The position numbers and the translations under genes are program-made. Source: Eurosta solidaginis (lineage: Eukaryota; Arthropoda; Insecta; Diptera; Tephritidae). Taken from it: a stretch of 64,000 nt of DNA. The stretch covers positions 274,686,662 through 274,750,661 of the forward strand of contig NC_090322.1 in the NCBI RefSeq assembly GCF_040869045.1. Reading direction: 5' to 3'. Below are positions 43,747-53,441 of this stretch, in pieces (the first letter of the stretch is position 1; every line of letters starts with the position of its first letter). The notes under the pieces were generated by a model. That model was not told where the DNA came from. It was given only the letters and a program-made list of their open reading frames with translations, and did no database searches.

Positions 43747-44514
43747 CTACATTGGCAATTGTTTGGCCATCATAAACTCGCATTGTTGCTGATGGAACAT
43801 CATTTGCTGATACAATTGATCGTATTGCTGTCGAAATTGTTGTTGTTGCATATTGATCAATTTATGCTGCAACGCTTCTTGTTGTTTCTGATGAAAGTGG
43901 TACCATATTTGTTGTTCTTGCAGCGCCTGCATCATCATTGCTTGTTGGGCCATTCCTAGTTCTTCTGGTGTGGGAAAGTAAACTGCGTTGGGTGCTTGCG
44001 GATGATTCATAGGAACACCACGTGTTATAACTTGATTAAGTTGAGTGTCATATCCGAGAAGAGGCAACTGACCAAATGGGCTAATTTGTGCGCTGGTTTC
44101 CAAACGACCGGTTGATAAACTCACTTTTACCTCTTCAATATCCCGACTTATGATCCAATAATTTCCACGTCCAGGATCATCCAACGGGCGTGGCATCTTC
44201 CTAAAACATGAATTAGTGCTTAAAGTGTGACGAATTTGTGTTTGCCATCCGGGTTGATCTCTGCGATAGTAAGGGAAATTCTCTGAGATCCAATCCAGAA
44301 TTGCACTTAAAGGCAATCGTTTATCGGGACTACTGCGTATGGCCATAGCAATCAGGGCACTGAAAGTGAAACCAGGTCTTTGATCCAATAAGTCTGGTGA
44401 AACCGATCCATCGGAAAGTGGTGGACTTGGCGGGAGATTTCCCCCATTGTGATTTTCATGTTTATCACCAAGAATTTTGCGTATGGAGAAACTAGATTCA
44501 AATACTGGAGCCAT
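43747..44514 (-). CDS. Fork head (Fox) transcription factor, divergent paralogue 2
   Basis: 255 residues, intronless, start context CAAAATGG. Residues 9-15 (FSIRKIL) are eh1-like. A short linker holds PPSPPLSDGS. The fork head domain is about 46-138 (RPGFTFSALIAMAIRSSPDK, ILDWISENFPYYRRD, GWQTQIRHTLSTNSCF, DDPGRGNYWIISRD, STGRL). T replaces the Asn normally found after WQ in the recognition helix. A Met/Gln-rich helical tail (about 190-255) ends FMMAKQLPM. Same length as paralogue 3, with about 90% identity in the domain, so the two are a recent duplicate pair about 4 kb apart in the same orientation. An fd19B/slp-like (FoxG-type) origin is my inference. Confidence 0.93.
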   Translation of the reverse strand: MAPVFESSFSIRKILGDKHENHNGGNLPPSPPLSDGSVSPDLLDQRPGFTFSALIAMAIRSSPDKRLPLSAILDWISENFPYYRRDQPGWQTQIRHTLSTNSCFRKMPRPLDDPGRGNYWIISRDIEEVKVSLSTGRLETSAQISPFGQLPLLGYDTQLNQVITRGVPMNHPQAPNAVYFPTPEELGMAQQAMMMQALQEQQIWYHFHQKQQEALQHKLINMQQQQFRQQYDQLYQQMMFHQQQCEFMMAKQLPM

Positions 44515-44612
44515 TTTGCTATATGTGACTGAACTTTTTTTAAAGTAAATTATTAAAAAACTTGTAGAATAATCTGGTTCGTTCTTTAATGATCGCTGTC
44601 AGTTTAGGATAG

Positions 44613-44676
44613 TGACTGCTGCTGAATTGCCTCGAGCACTTTCTTTTTATATTCCAAAAAAAAAAAAATCACTCAA
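44613..44676 (-). promoter_or_regulatory. Core promoter of Fox paralogue 2
   Basis: On the minus strand TATAAAAAG lies at 44643-44651 and GCAGTC (initiator-like) at 44613-44618, 35 bp from TATA start to the initiator A. TTGAGTGA lies at 44669-44676, separated from the TATA box by a stretch of T residues. Predicted 5' UTR is about 100 nt. The block TTGACAACCCTCTTGAGTGA is nearly the same as in paralogue 3. Confidence 0.7.
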
Positions 44677-46316
44677 GAGGGTTGTCAAGATTAAAAAGCA
44701 CTCAATTTCAAAGTAAAGAAAGTCAAAGATGAATCTCTTAGTTTTTCACCTAAATTTAGCACCAAATATTACAACAAATTAATCCTTTCTTGAGATAAAT
44801 CCGTTACAACCATTGAAATACTCGAAGAAAAATGTAATTTTGACTCCAAAGCTGTGTAGTCCCTTTGTTCTATAGGCCGTAATCCCAATACTTTAAGCGG
44901 ATTGCAGGTCTTAATCCCCTATGCTGACGTCACTGCTGGCGGTTCAGGTAGGTAGGTGAACTACTTGTTGGTGTTGCTGCGACTTGCGCGATCACCACTT
45001 AGCCAGGTGTCCTTCGCACTTGCGCAGCTTAAATGTTTTAGTGAAAATAGATTAACATTTGCATTTATGGCAACGCCTAGTTTCAGTGAGTAAAGATCAT
45101 GGCTAATGTTAGCGGCTGTCAAACTTAAGGCAATCATCAGCTTAAGGGGATTATAGCCGTTTAACAGCAGATAACCAGAAGTTAAAGGATTTAGGAACCA
45201 TGTACAAGTGTAAATACACAGTGTTTATACAACATTTGGGAATTCCCATTATCTGTTAAGGCTTGTTTTCAAGTATTGTATTAAATATTGTCCTATACTA
45301 TGGCAATAGTCACGAAGAAATCGCGCAACTGTTAGACATGTTTCAACGTGACTTTTACGACACATACAATACGTTTGCTATCGAAAATGGTAAGGAAACA
45401 TATAAATTTATGAGTTTGTTGTTACAAAATAAAAATTGGTGTTGAAAAGTTACAGCTTGTACTGTTTTCATATATTTTATATTAGAAAGGCTGTGTGCTT
45501 TTTACTGCCCATATTTTTTTCTACGCCGTTATTCTACTCCAGTTGTAAGTACTGCCAGACTTTCCCATGTTCCATGTTCTGAGGATTCGCATTAATATTT
45601 TTGGCCTAAAAGAAGACCGAACTGTGAGTAGAATTACAAAACACGTGCCGTTAGAAGTGGTAGGAGGTTAGAGCCAAGACGAACGGGAAGTCTAAGTAAC
45701 GAACTGAATTGGTTTTAATTGGGGATTAACATTGAGTAATCTTGGCTAATAGTGATTGCACAACCACCGAACAGGCGAAGTCGTGCGCGATTTTGAAATT
45801 GCTGCTAAACAAAAAGTGCTCCGATTCTTTCTTACAATGGAGCAAGCACTTAATCTTGCCTTCTTTCACCGCAAAATTCAATCGTCAGGACCCACCTATA
45901 TTTTGTTTTATCCAGAATGGCCGAGACTGCTTTCAACAACTATTAAGGTCAAGGTACGAATCATACGCAACAACAGCACGCTCATGTAAATTAGCTTCCC
46001 AAGGCAGCCGGTTCTATGTACCGGAGCGACTAGGAATTTTTCCCGACCAAGGGCTGTCATTTCAGTGTAAACCTCCAACCCCCATTTTTTAGCGAGTTAA
46101 TCTGCTGCTGGAATTATTTCCTCTGGCATGATACTAGAAATTAATTTATTATTAAAAATAAAATTTTACTTCGAACAGATCACTTTTCAGAAAACGGACT
46201 TCGTACAGATCATCTTCGCTGAACAAACGTATAGTCCAGCTCATCTGAGTTCCTTTTTATTTGTATATAAAGGTGGAGGGTTTGCAAGGGGTCTTTGCTA
46301 AGGTTGTATATAATAT
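44677..46316. other. No gene recognised
   Basis: Includes the upstream region of Fox paralogue 2, with another CACTCAA at 44699-44705. The 116-codon frame at 45742-46092 overlaps a second frame and lacks a domain. The part around 45980-46080 (GGCAGCCGGTTCTATGTACC) looks like an interspersed repeat from memory, but has no second copy here. Confidence 0.4.
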
Positions 46317-46864
46317 TGTAACGAATTTCCTAGCAAATCCTCTTATTTGCCCTTCTGCTAAGTTCGAATCACTAAACTGTTGAATAAATAACTCCAATAT
46401 TGAATAATGGAAAAATGGCCTTTACTAAAGTACTTCACAATAACACTTATACTTTGCAACTAGCTGGCTGAATAACCAAACTGATTGATAGCTCAAATGA
46501 AAACTGAAATCCAGCGCCTCTACATTTGCTGCCTTTTATACTCTCTGATTTCAACGTTCGCATCTTCTAGGCGCTTCCAGAATCTACTAGTTGCCATCAG
46601 CTCTCAAACTTCTCAGCTGTAACTACAATTGCACGATTTTATAGCTTCTCTCATTGCATACTTTCAGGAGTATCTCAGATATATGCATGTGTTTGTGCAT
46701 TGATTCTCCGCTGCTCGTATACGTACATGGTATATATGTGTAGACGCAATTATTGTTTCGTTTATGTAGATACATAATGATTGATATATGGATGTGCATG
46801 ATATCACTGTTTAGCATCGGCTTAGAGATAGCAGCACACCTTAGTTTTGCTAATATTCGTAACA
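46317..46864 (-). mobile_element. Solo LTR of the element A/B family
   Basis: 548 bp from TGTAACGAATTTCC to ATATTCGTAACA, flanked on both sides by ATAT (46313-46316 and 46865-46868). It aligns along its length with the LTRs of element A (TTGAATAAATAACTCCAATA, GGCCTTTACTAAAGTACTTC, CTTTTATACTC). No internal sequence is present, so it is the product of LTR-LTR recombination. It lies about 900 bp downstream of Fox paralogue 3, between paralogues 2 and 3. Confidence 0.92.
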
Positions 46865-47204
46865 ATATGAAAGAGCTGCAACTTTGATGTTCAGCGGGAT
46901 ATTCCTCTTATAACTGTGAAATAAATAAGCCGAGCACATCTTTAGTACCATCTTGCTTAAACATATAGCAGCTTTATAATAATTTCTAGGATATTGTGAA
47001 TAATTGGGAACAACCTGTCCTTGGAAACCAAAATTAAATTTATTCTTTCCTTAAAAGGAATTTGCAAAGAAATTATGCGTGCTAGACTTCACCTTTATCC
47101 TGGTCGAGAAGGAGCACCCTCATTTCGGCTCCCTAATTAAGCAGCACTATTTTTATTTTGATTGCAATGAAATGTTTAGATTTCAAATAATTAAAGAAAT
47201 TAAA

Positions 47205-47538
47205 AAATACAAGGCACGATATACCTCCGATGAGATTAAGGACAAGCTTCTCTTCTCATTTTCGTTGTGCTATTTTTTATTTTTTTTCCTACAAATTGGC
47301 GTGACGGGAACTACATGTTTTAACTGATTCTGAACAACATCTGCAAGTTGGTGAATTCGCTTAGACGCTTTTCGTGACAGAAAAACAGTTGGGATCTTTT
47401 CGAAACCACTGCTTCTAAGACAATTTTTTCTTTAGTAAAAATTTCTTTCTACAGATTTCAATGTTGCTTTTCCCGGGCTTGAACCCAGAATCTTTGGCGT
47501 TTTAGGAAGCACGCTACCGCTACAGCACTGCGACCGCA
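47205..47538 (-). mobile_element. SINE, old full-length copy d
   Basis: Diverged but collinear with copy b. It has the tail side AAGGCACGATATACCTCCGA, the body TACAAATTGGCGTGACGGGA, and the tRNA-like head with a B box read on the minus strand as GGGTTCAAGCCCGGG and an A-box side near 47510-47530. It lies about 210 bp past the end of Fox paralogue 3. Confidence 0.8.
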
Positions 47539-47710
47539 AGTTATTTTGCTTTTCATTTTAGAACCACATTTATCCCTTAGTTTGGGGTTTTCTAAAAAGT
47601 TTGGATTATAGTTAGTTTGAGATTAAGTTTTTTTATTGATAATCAGTATATAACTCGTTAAATACAATTTATAAAAATGTTTTCTTAATTATAATATCAA
47701 ATAATAAACA

Positions 47711-47716
47711 TTTATT
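47711..47716 (-). terminator. Polyadenylation signal of Fox paralogue 3
   Basis: AATAAA on the minus strand, 34 bp after the stop codon, at the same distance as in paralogue 2. Confidence 0.6.
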
Positions 47717-47750
47717 CTTAATTCTAAATTAAAGCAGAGTTTCCAGCGCT

Positions 47751-48518
47751 CTACATTGGTAATTGTTTGGCCATCATAAACTCGCATTGTTGTTGATGGA
47801 ACATCATTTGCTGGTAAAGTTGATCATATTGTTGTTGAAATTGTTGCCTTTGCATACACATGAGTTTTTGTTGGAGCAATTGCTGCTGTTGTTGATGAAA
47901 GAGAAACCATTTTTGTTGTTCCTGCAAAGCCTGCATCATCATTGCTTGCTCAACTCGTCCTAGTTCCTCTGGCGTTGGAAAATAAACTGCATTGGGCGCT
48001 TGAGGATGGCTAATTGGCACGCCATGTGTTACGACTTGATTAAGTGGATTTCCATATCCATCAATAGACAATTGATTATATGGTGATACTTGTGGCCCAG
48101 TTTCCAAACGACCAGTTGATAAACTTACTTTGACATCTTCAATATCACGGCTTATGATCCAATAATTACCACGTCCAGGATCATCCAGCGCGCGTGGCAT
48201 TTTTTTGAAACATGAGTTTGTGCTAAGAGTATGACGAATTTGTGATTGCCAACCCGGTTGATCTCTGCGATAATAAGGGAAATTCTCTGAGATCCAATCT
48301 AAGATTGCACTCAAAGTCATACGCTTTTCGAGAGTACTACGTATAGCCATTGCAATTAGGGCACTAAATGTGAAGCCCGGTCTTTGGTCTAATAGATCCG
48401 GTGAAATCGATCCATCTGAGAGTGGTGGACTTGGCGGAAAATTTCCGCCGTTTCCATTTCCATTGTGATCCCCGATAATATTGCGAATGGAGAAGTTGGA
48501 TTCAAATACTGGCGCCAT
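47751..48518 (-). CDS. Fork head (Fox) transcription factor, divergent paralogue 3
   Basis: 255 residues, intronless, strong start context AAAATGG. Residues 9-15 (FSIRNII) are a weaker eh1-like motif than in the other two. The fork head domain is about 46-138, with GWQSQIRHTLSTNSCF in place of the usual WQNSIRHNLSLN. LEKRMTL and PRALDD mark it off from paralogue 2. The Gln-rich tail (QEQQKWFLFHQQQQQLLQQ region, about 200-255) ends in the same FMMAKQLPM. The promoter, 3' signal and length match paralogue 2, so it is a tandem duplicate. No frameshift or stop is present, so it is probably under selection. The likely role is a nuclear transcription factor, perhaps a repressor through the eh1-like motif. 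Confidence 0.93.
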   Translation of the reverse strand: MAPVFESNFSIRNIIGDHNGNGNGGNFPPSPPLSDGSISPDLLDQRPGFTFSALIAMAIRSTLEKRMTLSAILDWISENFPYYRRDQPGWQSQIRHTLSTNSCFKKMPRALDDPGRGNYWIISRDIEDVKVSLSTGRLETGPQVSPYNQLSIDGYGNPLNQVVTHGVPISHPQAPNAVYFPTPEELGRVEQAMMMQALQEQQKWFLFHQQQQQLLQQKLMCMQRQQFQQQYDQLYQQMMFHQQQCEFMMAKQLPM

Positions 48519-48590
48519 TTTTGTGTACTCTTATAAAGTGTTAGCACAATGCGTTTTGCTCTTAAATCACTGATACAAGTGTAAGGAGTT

Positions 48591-48647
48591 GACTGATGAT
48601 GAGTTGCTGACAACACTTTCTTTTTATACTCATAGTCAGTCACTCAA
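48591..48647 (-). promoter_or_regulatory. Core promoter of Fox paralogue 3
   Basis: On the minus strand TATAAAAAG lies at 48620-48628. TCAGTC, a full match to the fly initiator, lies at 48591-48596, 34 bp from TATA start to the initiator A. TTGAGTGA lies at 48640-48647. The predicted 5' UTR is about 76 nt. The block TTGTCAACCCTTTTGAGTGA is shared with paralogue 2. Confidence 0.75.
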
Positions 48648-49448
48648 AAGGGTTGACAAAAATTAAAAACACTCAGTACTCAAAGAAGAAGTTGCAAGAG
48701 AAATATAAGCGTATTTTACATAAATCCTAAGTCAAATGTAACAACAACTCTAAGCTGTTCTTCCTTGAGGAAAATTCATTTCCTCCAGTGAAATACTCAC
48801 ATAAATACACTTCAACACTTTGACTCCACAAGTGTCTTAAGTTCATGATAGCGTCTGTCACAATGCAAAATTATTTAATCCTCATTGTTCTTTAATCCAT
48901 AATCTGTAATCCTATAGGGATTATAGCTGTTATAGCGTCAGGTTGACGACTTAAGGAACTCAGGTAGCCTGGCGTCGTCAAAGTATCTTTGAGTTGTACG
49001 CGATTATTGCTTGTTATCCTTCGCGTTTGATTAGCTTAAATGTTTCATATACGACATACATATGCAATATCAGTTTGTATAATATTTGGAAATTCCCATT
49101 CTTTGTTTATGCTTGTTTTTAACTATTTTATGCTGACCTTTCGAAGTATTTACATACTTGTGTCGCAATCACGAAGTACAATTGATGCGACTTTTAACAT
49201 GTCCCTGGTTTTTGTTTTTGTTATATACATATAAGCTACTGTCACAATTTAATGTAGCTCCTGTTCGTGGTATTTTCATAAATATGTTGGTTGTATGTGG
49301 ATAAAGGTTATTAAATCCTAGTTTAGTCTAGATTATTGTTCCGTGCGGTCACAAATAAAATTAAGTACGTATACTCAGAGAGAACATACAGTTGATGACG
49401 TAGTAAAAGCTTGTAACTTCACTTTTCACTCAAAACGACATTATGTTG
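48648..49448. other. No gene; upstream region of Fox paralogue 3
   Basis: AT-rich. Like the region upstream of paralogue 2, it contains words such as CACTCAGTACTCAAAG. It probably carries cis-regulatory sequence for the Fox gene, but I cannot define sites. Confidence 0.35.
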
Positions 49449-49745
49449 CGGCCGCCATGTTATGGTGGTAGCGTGCTCTGCTACGACACCGATGATCCTG
49501 AGTTCACACCCCGACAAAGCAAGATCAAAATTTTACAACCAAGTTTTTTCAATTAGAAGACAATTTTTCTAAACGGGGTCGCCCCTTTGGCAATCACTCC
49601 GAGTTAAAAGCTTCTCAGTGAAAACTCATCTGCCTTACAGATGCTGTTCGGAGTTGGCATAAAACAGGTAGGCCCCCTCCCGCCAATTTTCGGTAAAATT
49701 AAAAAGGAGCACGGCGCAAATTGGACGAAATGCTCGTCCTAACAT
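49449..49745 (+). mobile_element. SINE, copy e with tRNA head
   Basis: It begins GCCGCCATGTTATGGTGG and TAGCGTGCTC (A-box region), then GAGTTCACACCCCG (B-box region). The body follows (TTTTTTCAATTAGAAGACAA, GGGGTCGCCCC, GGAGTTGGCATAAAAC). It stops before the GGTTATCGCGCC tail at ACATCTC. Confidence 0.8.
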
Positions 49746-50924
49746 CTCTTTTATTATTTATTTTATGGATTGGGGAACGATTTGTAAGCATGTCAACGGG
49801 CAAGCCGGTCCCGAAAAGTACATGCATATAAGTTTGTAAATCGAGCAGTTTCAGAAACATAAGTTCCCATAAACGTTTCTCTCTGGGAATACTTTTAACA
49901 TATAAACCCAACGTTCATTCAATTTAGTTTTTTTGTTCTACTGTAAAAATGTGTTGGATGGTAGTACTGCGGCGTCAAAAATATTTAAAATTCTTTCATA
50001 TTTCAACACTTTTTTTCGTTTGTAAATTTTGATAAATTTTGTGAGCCTCCTCTTTTAATATGTACGTGCCCCCTTTGTCTTGTTTTTCTAAGAAGTCTTA
50101 TTATCTATAAGATATATGAAGACTTCCTTACTAAGCGGCCTATGTATGAGGAGTAGTATGTAGATACGTCCTTCAAATGAGAAACGCAAATCCGAGTGTT
50201 GAGGAAACGTTGAAGTTTGCTTTAAAGTACCTATTCCATTCCTTTGTCTTCCATTTTAATACTTTCTTAATCGTCATTGATAAGCAATTGGACTTACGCT
50301 GGCTTGGCCTTATCAAATTAAAAATTAATGGTTTTAAGTTAAATGCTAGACGCGACTGTTGTAATTGCCGCAAATGCGTTCGACATGGCGAAACATAAAA
50401 AAAATCAATTAATATAACAATATCTATCTACTAATACATTGCTTATACTTAGTATTTCCTTCGATAAAAGTAAAAAAAAAAGAAAAAAAACATTATGACC
50501 GGCAAAAATATCAGTCGATGCCGATCACATAAATCACAATAACCGCAAAATGAAATGAGAAATTAATTACAATTCACAGAAGGAAAACGTGCACAACAAA
50601 TGCAATGACTTGGAAGGGCACAGTTGCGGATCTGCACAAATCGCGATAAATGCCTGGAAATAAAATAATTATATGAAAGTCTTCTTTTATTTTTGGGATC
50701 AGTAGGCAGATGCGGGATTTTAGAGATGTTCACACGCATGATATATAATGTTAAATGTGATATGTTTTGATATTTGGGAACTATTTGTTTCAAAATAAGT
50801 ATTAATTATAACTTTCATGAAAATAAAATGGTATATTAATTTCGTCACGAATCCCAGAATTGTAAGCCCTTAAAGGAAAATAGATAGACCCACCATTAAG
50901 TAGGCCGAAATAATCAGGATGAAG
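49746..50924. other. No gene recognised
   Basis: AT-rich DNA. The opposing frames near 50173-50398 overlap each other and carry no motif. Confidence 0.45.
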
Positions 50925-51716
50925 AGCTGAGTTGATTTAGCCATGTCCGTCTGTCTGTTTGTATGCAAACTAGTCCCTCAATTTTTGAGATATCTCGAAA
51001 AAATTTGGTGAGCGGGTGTATTTAGGTGTCCAATTAGACATTTGTTGGAACCGCCCGGATCGGACCACTATAGCATAAATCCTCCACACAACCGATTTTT
51101 CAGAAAGGTTGGATTTTTGTCATATCTTCCTCAATTTATCAGATTGAAGCTTTAAACTTCACCATATACTTTCGTATATTGCACTCATTGTTGTCTGAAA
51201 AAATGGATGAGATCGATCGTATATATATCATATATCCCACACAACCGATAGTTCAGATAAGAAACTTTTCGTAATTACGGCCCCAGAGCTAGAGGCCTTA
51301 AATTTCAACGAATGCTTACATATATAGCATATATTGTTTTCTGAAAAAAGCATAGAGATCGGTGGTATATATAGTACATATATATGTTATATATATTTTC
51401 GCAATTCCAGCCCCATTTTAATATATTATATACCCCACATAAACTGTAATTTTTGCCCCTTTTTTACGGCTATAAGCTTCAAATTTCATCAAATACTTAC
51501 TTTTACGTCATATATTGATGAAACTTTGCATACTCACACAAATTACCTACCTATTTGTGTATTTCCTATTTATCTTATGTACATCTGTTGACTATATATT
51601 TCTTATCTTATACAGCTGATTATTTGGAGATTATGAATCGGATAAGGTTATTGTTCAGCCCCATTCATGAAAGGTATGAAGGCTTCGGCACAGCCGAAGA
51701 CAATACCGTACTTACT
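50925..51716 (+). mobile_element. DINE-1-like element, second family
   Basis: The start is near GAAGAGCTGAGTTGATTTAG and CCATGTCCGTCTGTC. Degenerate internal repetition follows (CACACAACCGAT with TTCAGA and TTTAAA...TTCAACG or TTCACC at about 51075, 51240 and 51425). The 3' end has the perfect hairpin CTTCGGC-ACA-GCCGAAG (51683-51699), then CAATACCGTACTTACTT. It has the same layout as the first DINE-like family, with a different hairpin sequence. It is noncoding. Confidence 0.55.
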
Positions 51717-52429
51717 TTGAAACAAATTTTTGACTATGGACGATGAAACGTCTTTGAAAATGGACATGAAAACGTTACCAGGTACTCAGTTTTACTGCTT
51801 GCAGTTTGGAGAGAACATTGATAATTCGGAAAATATATAGCAGACTGTGATCGTGTCACCCAAAACTGGTTCGAAGATAATAATGTACATTATGTGATGA
51901 AAAACTTGAAAACGTTCCTGATTTGCGGCAAATGTATCGATATTAGGCCCTGATAAAAGCAAAACTTTTGAAAATAAGGTAACCACCGAAAACCGTCACA
52001 GAAGTAAAAAGAGTAAAAAACCGTTGTACAAAACTTGAAATAGGCTCTCTCTAGAAAAGTTCAGTCATACGGACAGCAACGAATAATTTGATAAGATTTT
52101 TTGACCTGTCATTAATATAAATATCTTCGATGCTAATAAAAACCAAAGGTCAAACAAAGTATCTAACTGTTAGCACTCTGTGAAAATTTTTTAATTTGGA
52201 GATCTTATTGTCCTTAAGTTGTTGGTGGTAATGGGAAAACTGTAGTAAGAGTCGACTATGTATCTTGCGAACAATTTCATTTTATCAGCTTTCTGTGTCT
52301 CCTCACTCCTCCCTTCGAGCCTCACCTCATATTTATAGCAGTTTTAGCTATTTGTATATGACGTTGGCACTTGGTTTGTGTAGACTGTAAACATGCAAAT
52401 ACCCAAGAATTAAGATTAACTAATCTCCA
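51717..52429. other. No gene recognised
   Basis: AT-rich sequence between a DINE-like element and a SINE; no motif seen. Confidence 0.45.
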
Positions 52430-52653
52430 ACGGGGTCGCCGTTAGGCAGTGTTGCGCTAGCACTCCGAGTGTACTTCTGTCATGAAAAGCTCTCAGTGAA
52501 AACTCATCTGCTTTGCAGATGTCGTTCGGAGTCGGCATAAAACAAGTAGGTCTCGTCCGGCCAAATTATAAGAAAAATTAAAAGGAGCACGACGCAAATT
52601 GGAAGAGAAGCTCGGCCTAAAATCTCTTCGGAGGTTATGGCGCGTTACATTTT
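52430..52653 (+). mobile_element. SINE, 5'-truncated copy f
   Basis: It starts at CCAACGGGGTCGCCG and keeps the body (GAAAAGCTCTCAGTGAAAAC, GGAGTCGGCATAAAAC, GACGCAAATTGG) and the tail GGTTATGGCGCGTTACATTTTTT. The next element begins inside its terminal T-run. Confidence 0.85.
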
Positions 52654-52654
52654 T

Positions 52655-53441
52655 TATACTCAGCGTGCTTTGCACACTTGTGGACTGATATTGGCTTTGC
52701 ACACTTGTGGACTGATATTGAGACTTGTGATAAAAATTTTTAAAAAATTTTTAAAATGGGCGTGGCACCGCCCACTTTTGAGAAAAAATCGTTAAACCTA
52801 TCGTAACAAAATTCGGCAGAGAGGTTGCCTTTACTATAAGGAATGCTCTGAAGAAAAATTAACAAAATCGGTTAAGGACCACGCCCACTTTTATATAAAG
52901 AATTTTTAAAAGGGTCTTGGACGAATAAATACGAATAAATTGCAAAAAGAGCTTTATATCAATGGTATTTCATTTCCCAAGTGGATTTATAACAATAAAT
53001 AGGAAAAACTTCAAATTAAAAAAATGGGTGTGGCACCGCCCCTTTTTTGACTAGGCAATTTTCTATGTTTCGGGTGCCATAACTCGAAGAAAAATTAACG
53101 GATCGTAATAAAATTGGGTACACAAATTTTCCCTATAGTAGAAAATATTTCTGGTAAAATGGACGGGATCGGTTAAAGACCACGGCAACTTAGATATGAA
53201 ACAAGTTTAAGATGGTCGTAAGACTAGAATAATAAGCTATAACTTAGCAAAAAATAGTTTTGAATCAATGATATTTCACTTATCAAGTTTTATTGTAAGA
53301 GGAAATGGGGAGGGAGACATTTCTTTTAAACGGCCGGTGCCATGTGTTATGTAGAAAAGTAATTTATCTGAAATGAAATGTGCAATTGAGGCTCACGCTG
53401 AGTATATAATGTTCGGTTACACCCGAACTTACCACACCTTT
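52655..53441 (+). mobile_element. DINE-1-like element, copy 3
   Basis: It starts ATACTCAGCGTGCTTTGCAC directly in the T-run of the SINE tail. It contains AATGGGCGTGGCACCGCCCA and ACCACGCCCACTTTT motifs. It ends CACGCTGAGTATATAATG, the hairpin GTTCGG-TTACAC-CCGAAC (53411-53428) and TTTACTTG before a T-run. A short internal duplication of GCACACTTGTGGACTGATAT lies at its left end. It is about 790 bp and lacks the 130-bp array. Confidence 0.75.

Noticed and set aside
45742..46092. 116-codon plus-strand frame
   Set aside because: It overlaps another frame, has no recognisable domain, and part of it looks like an interspersed repeat.
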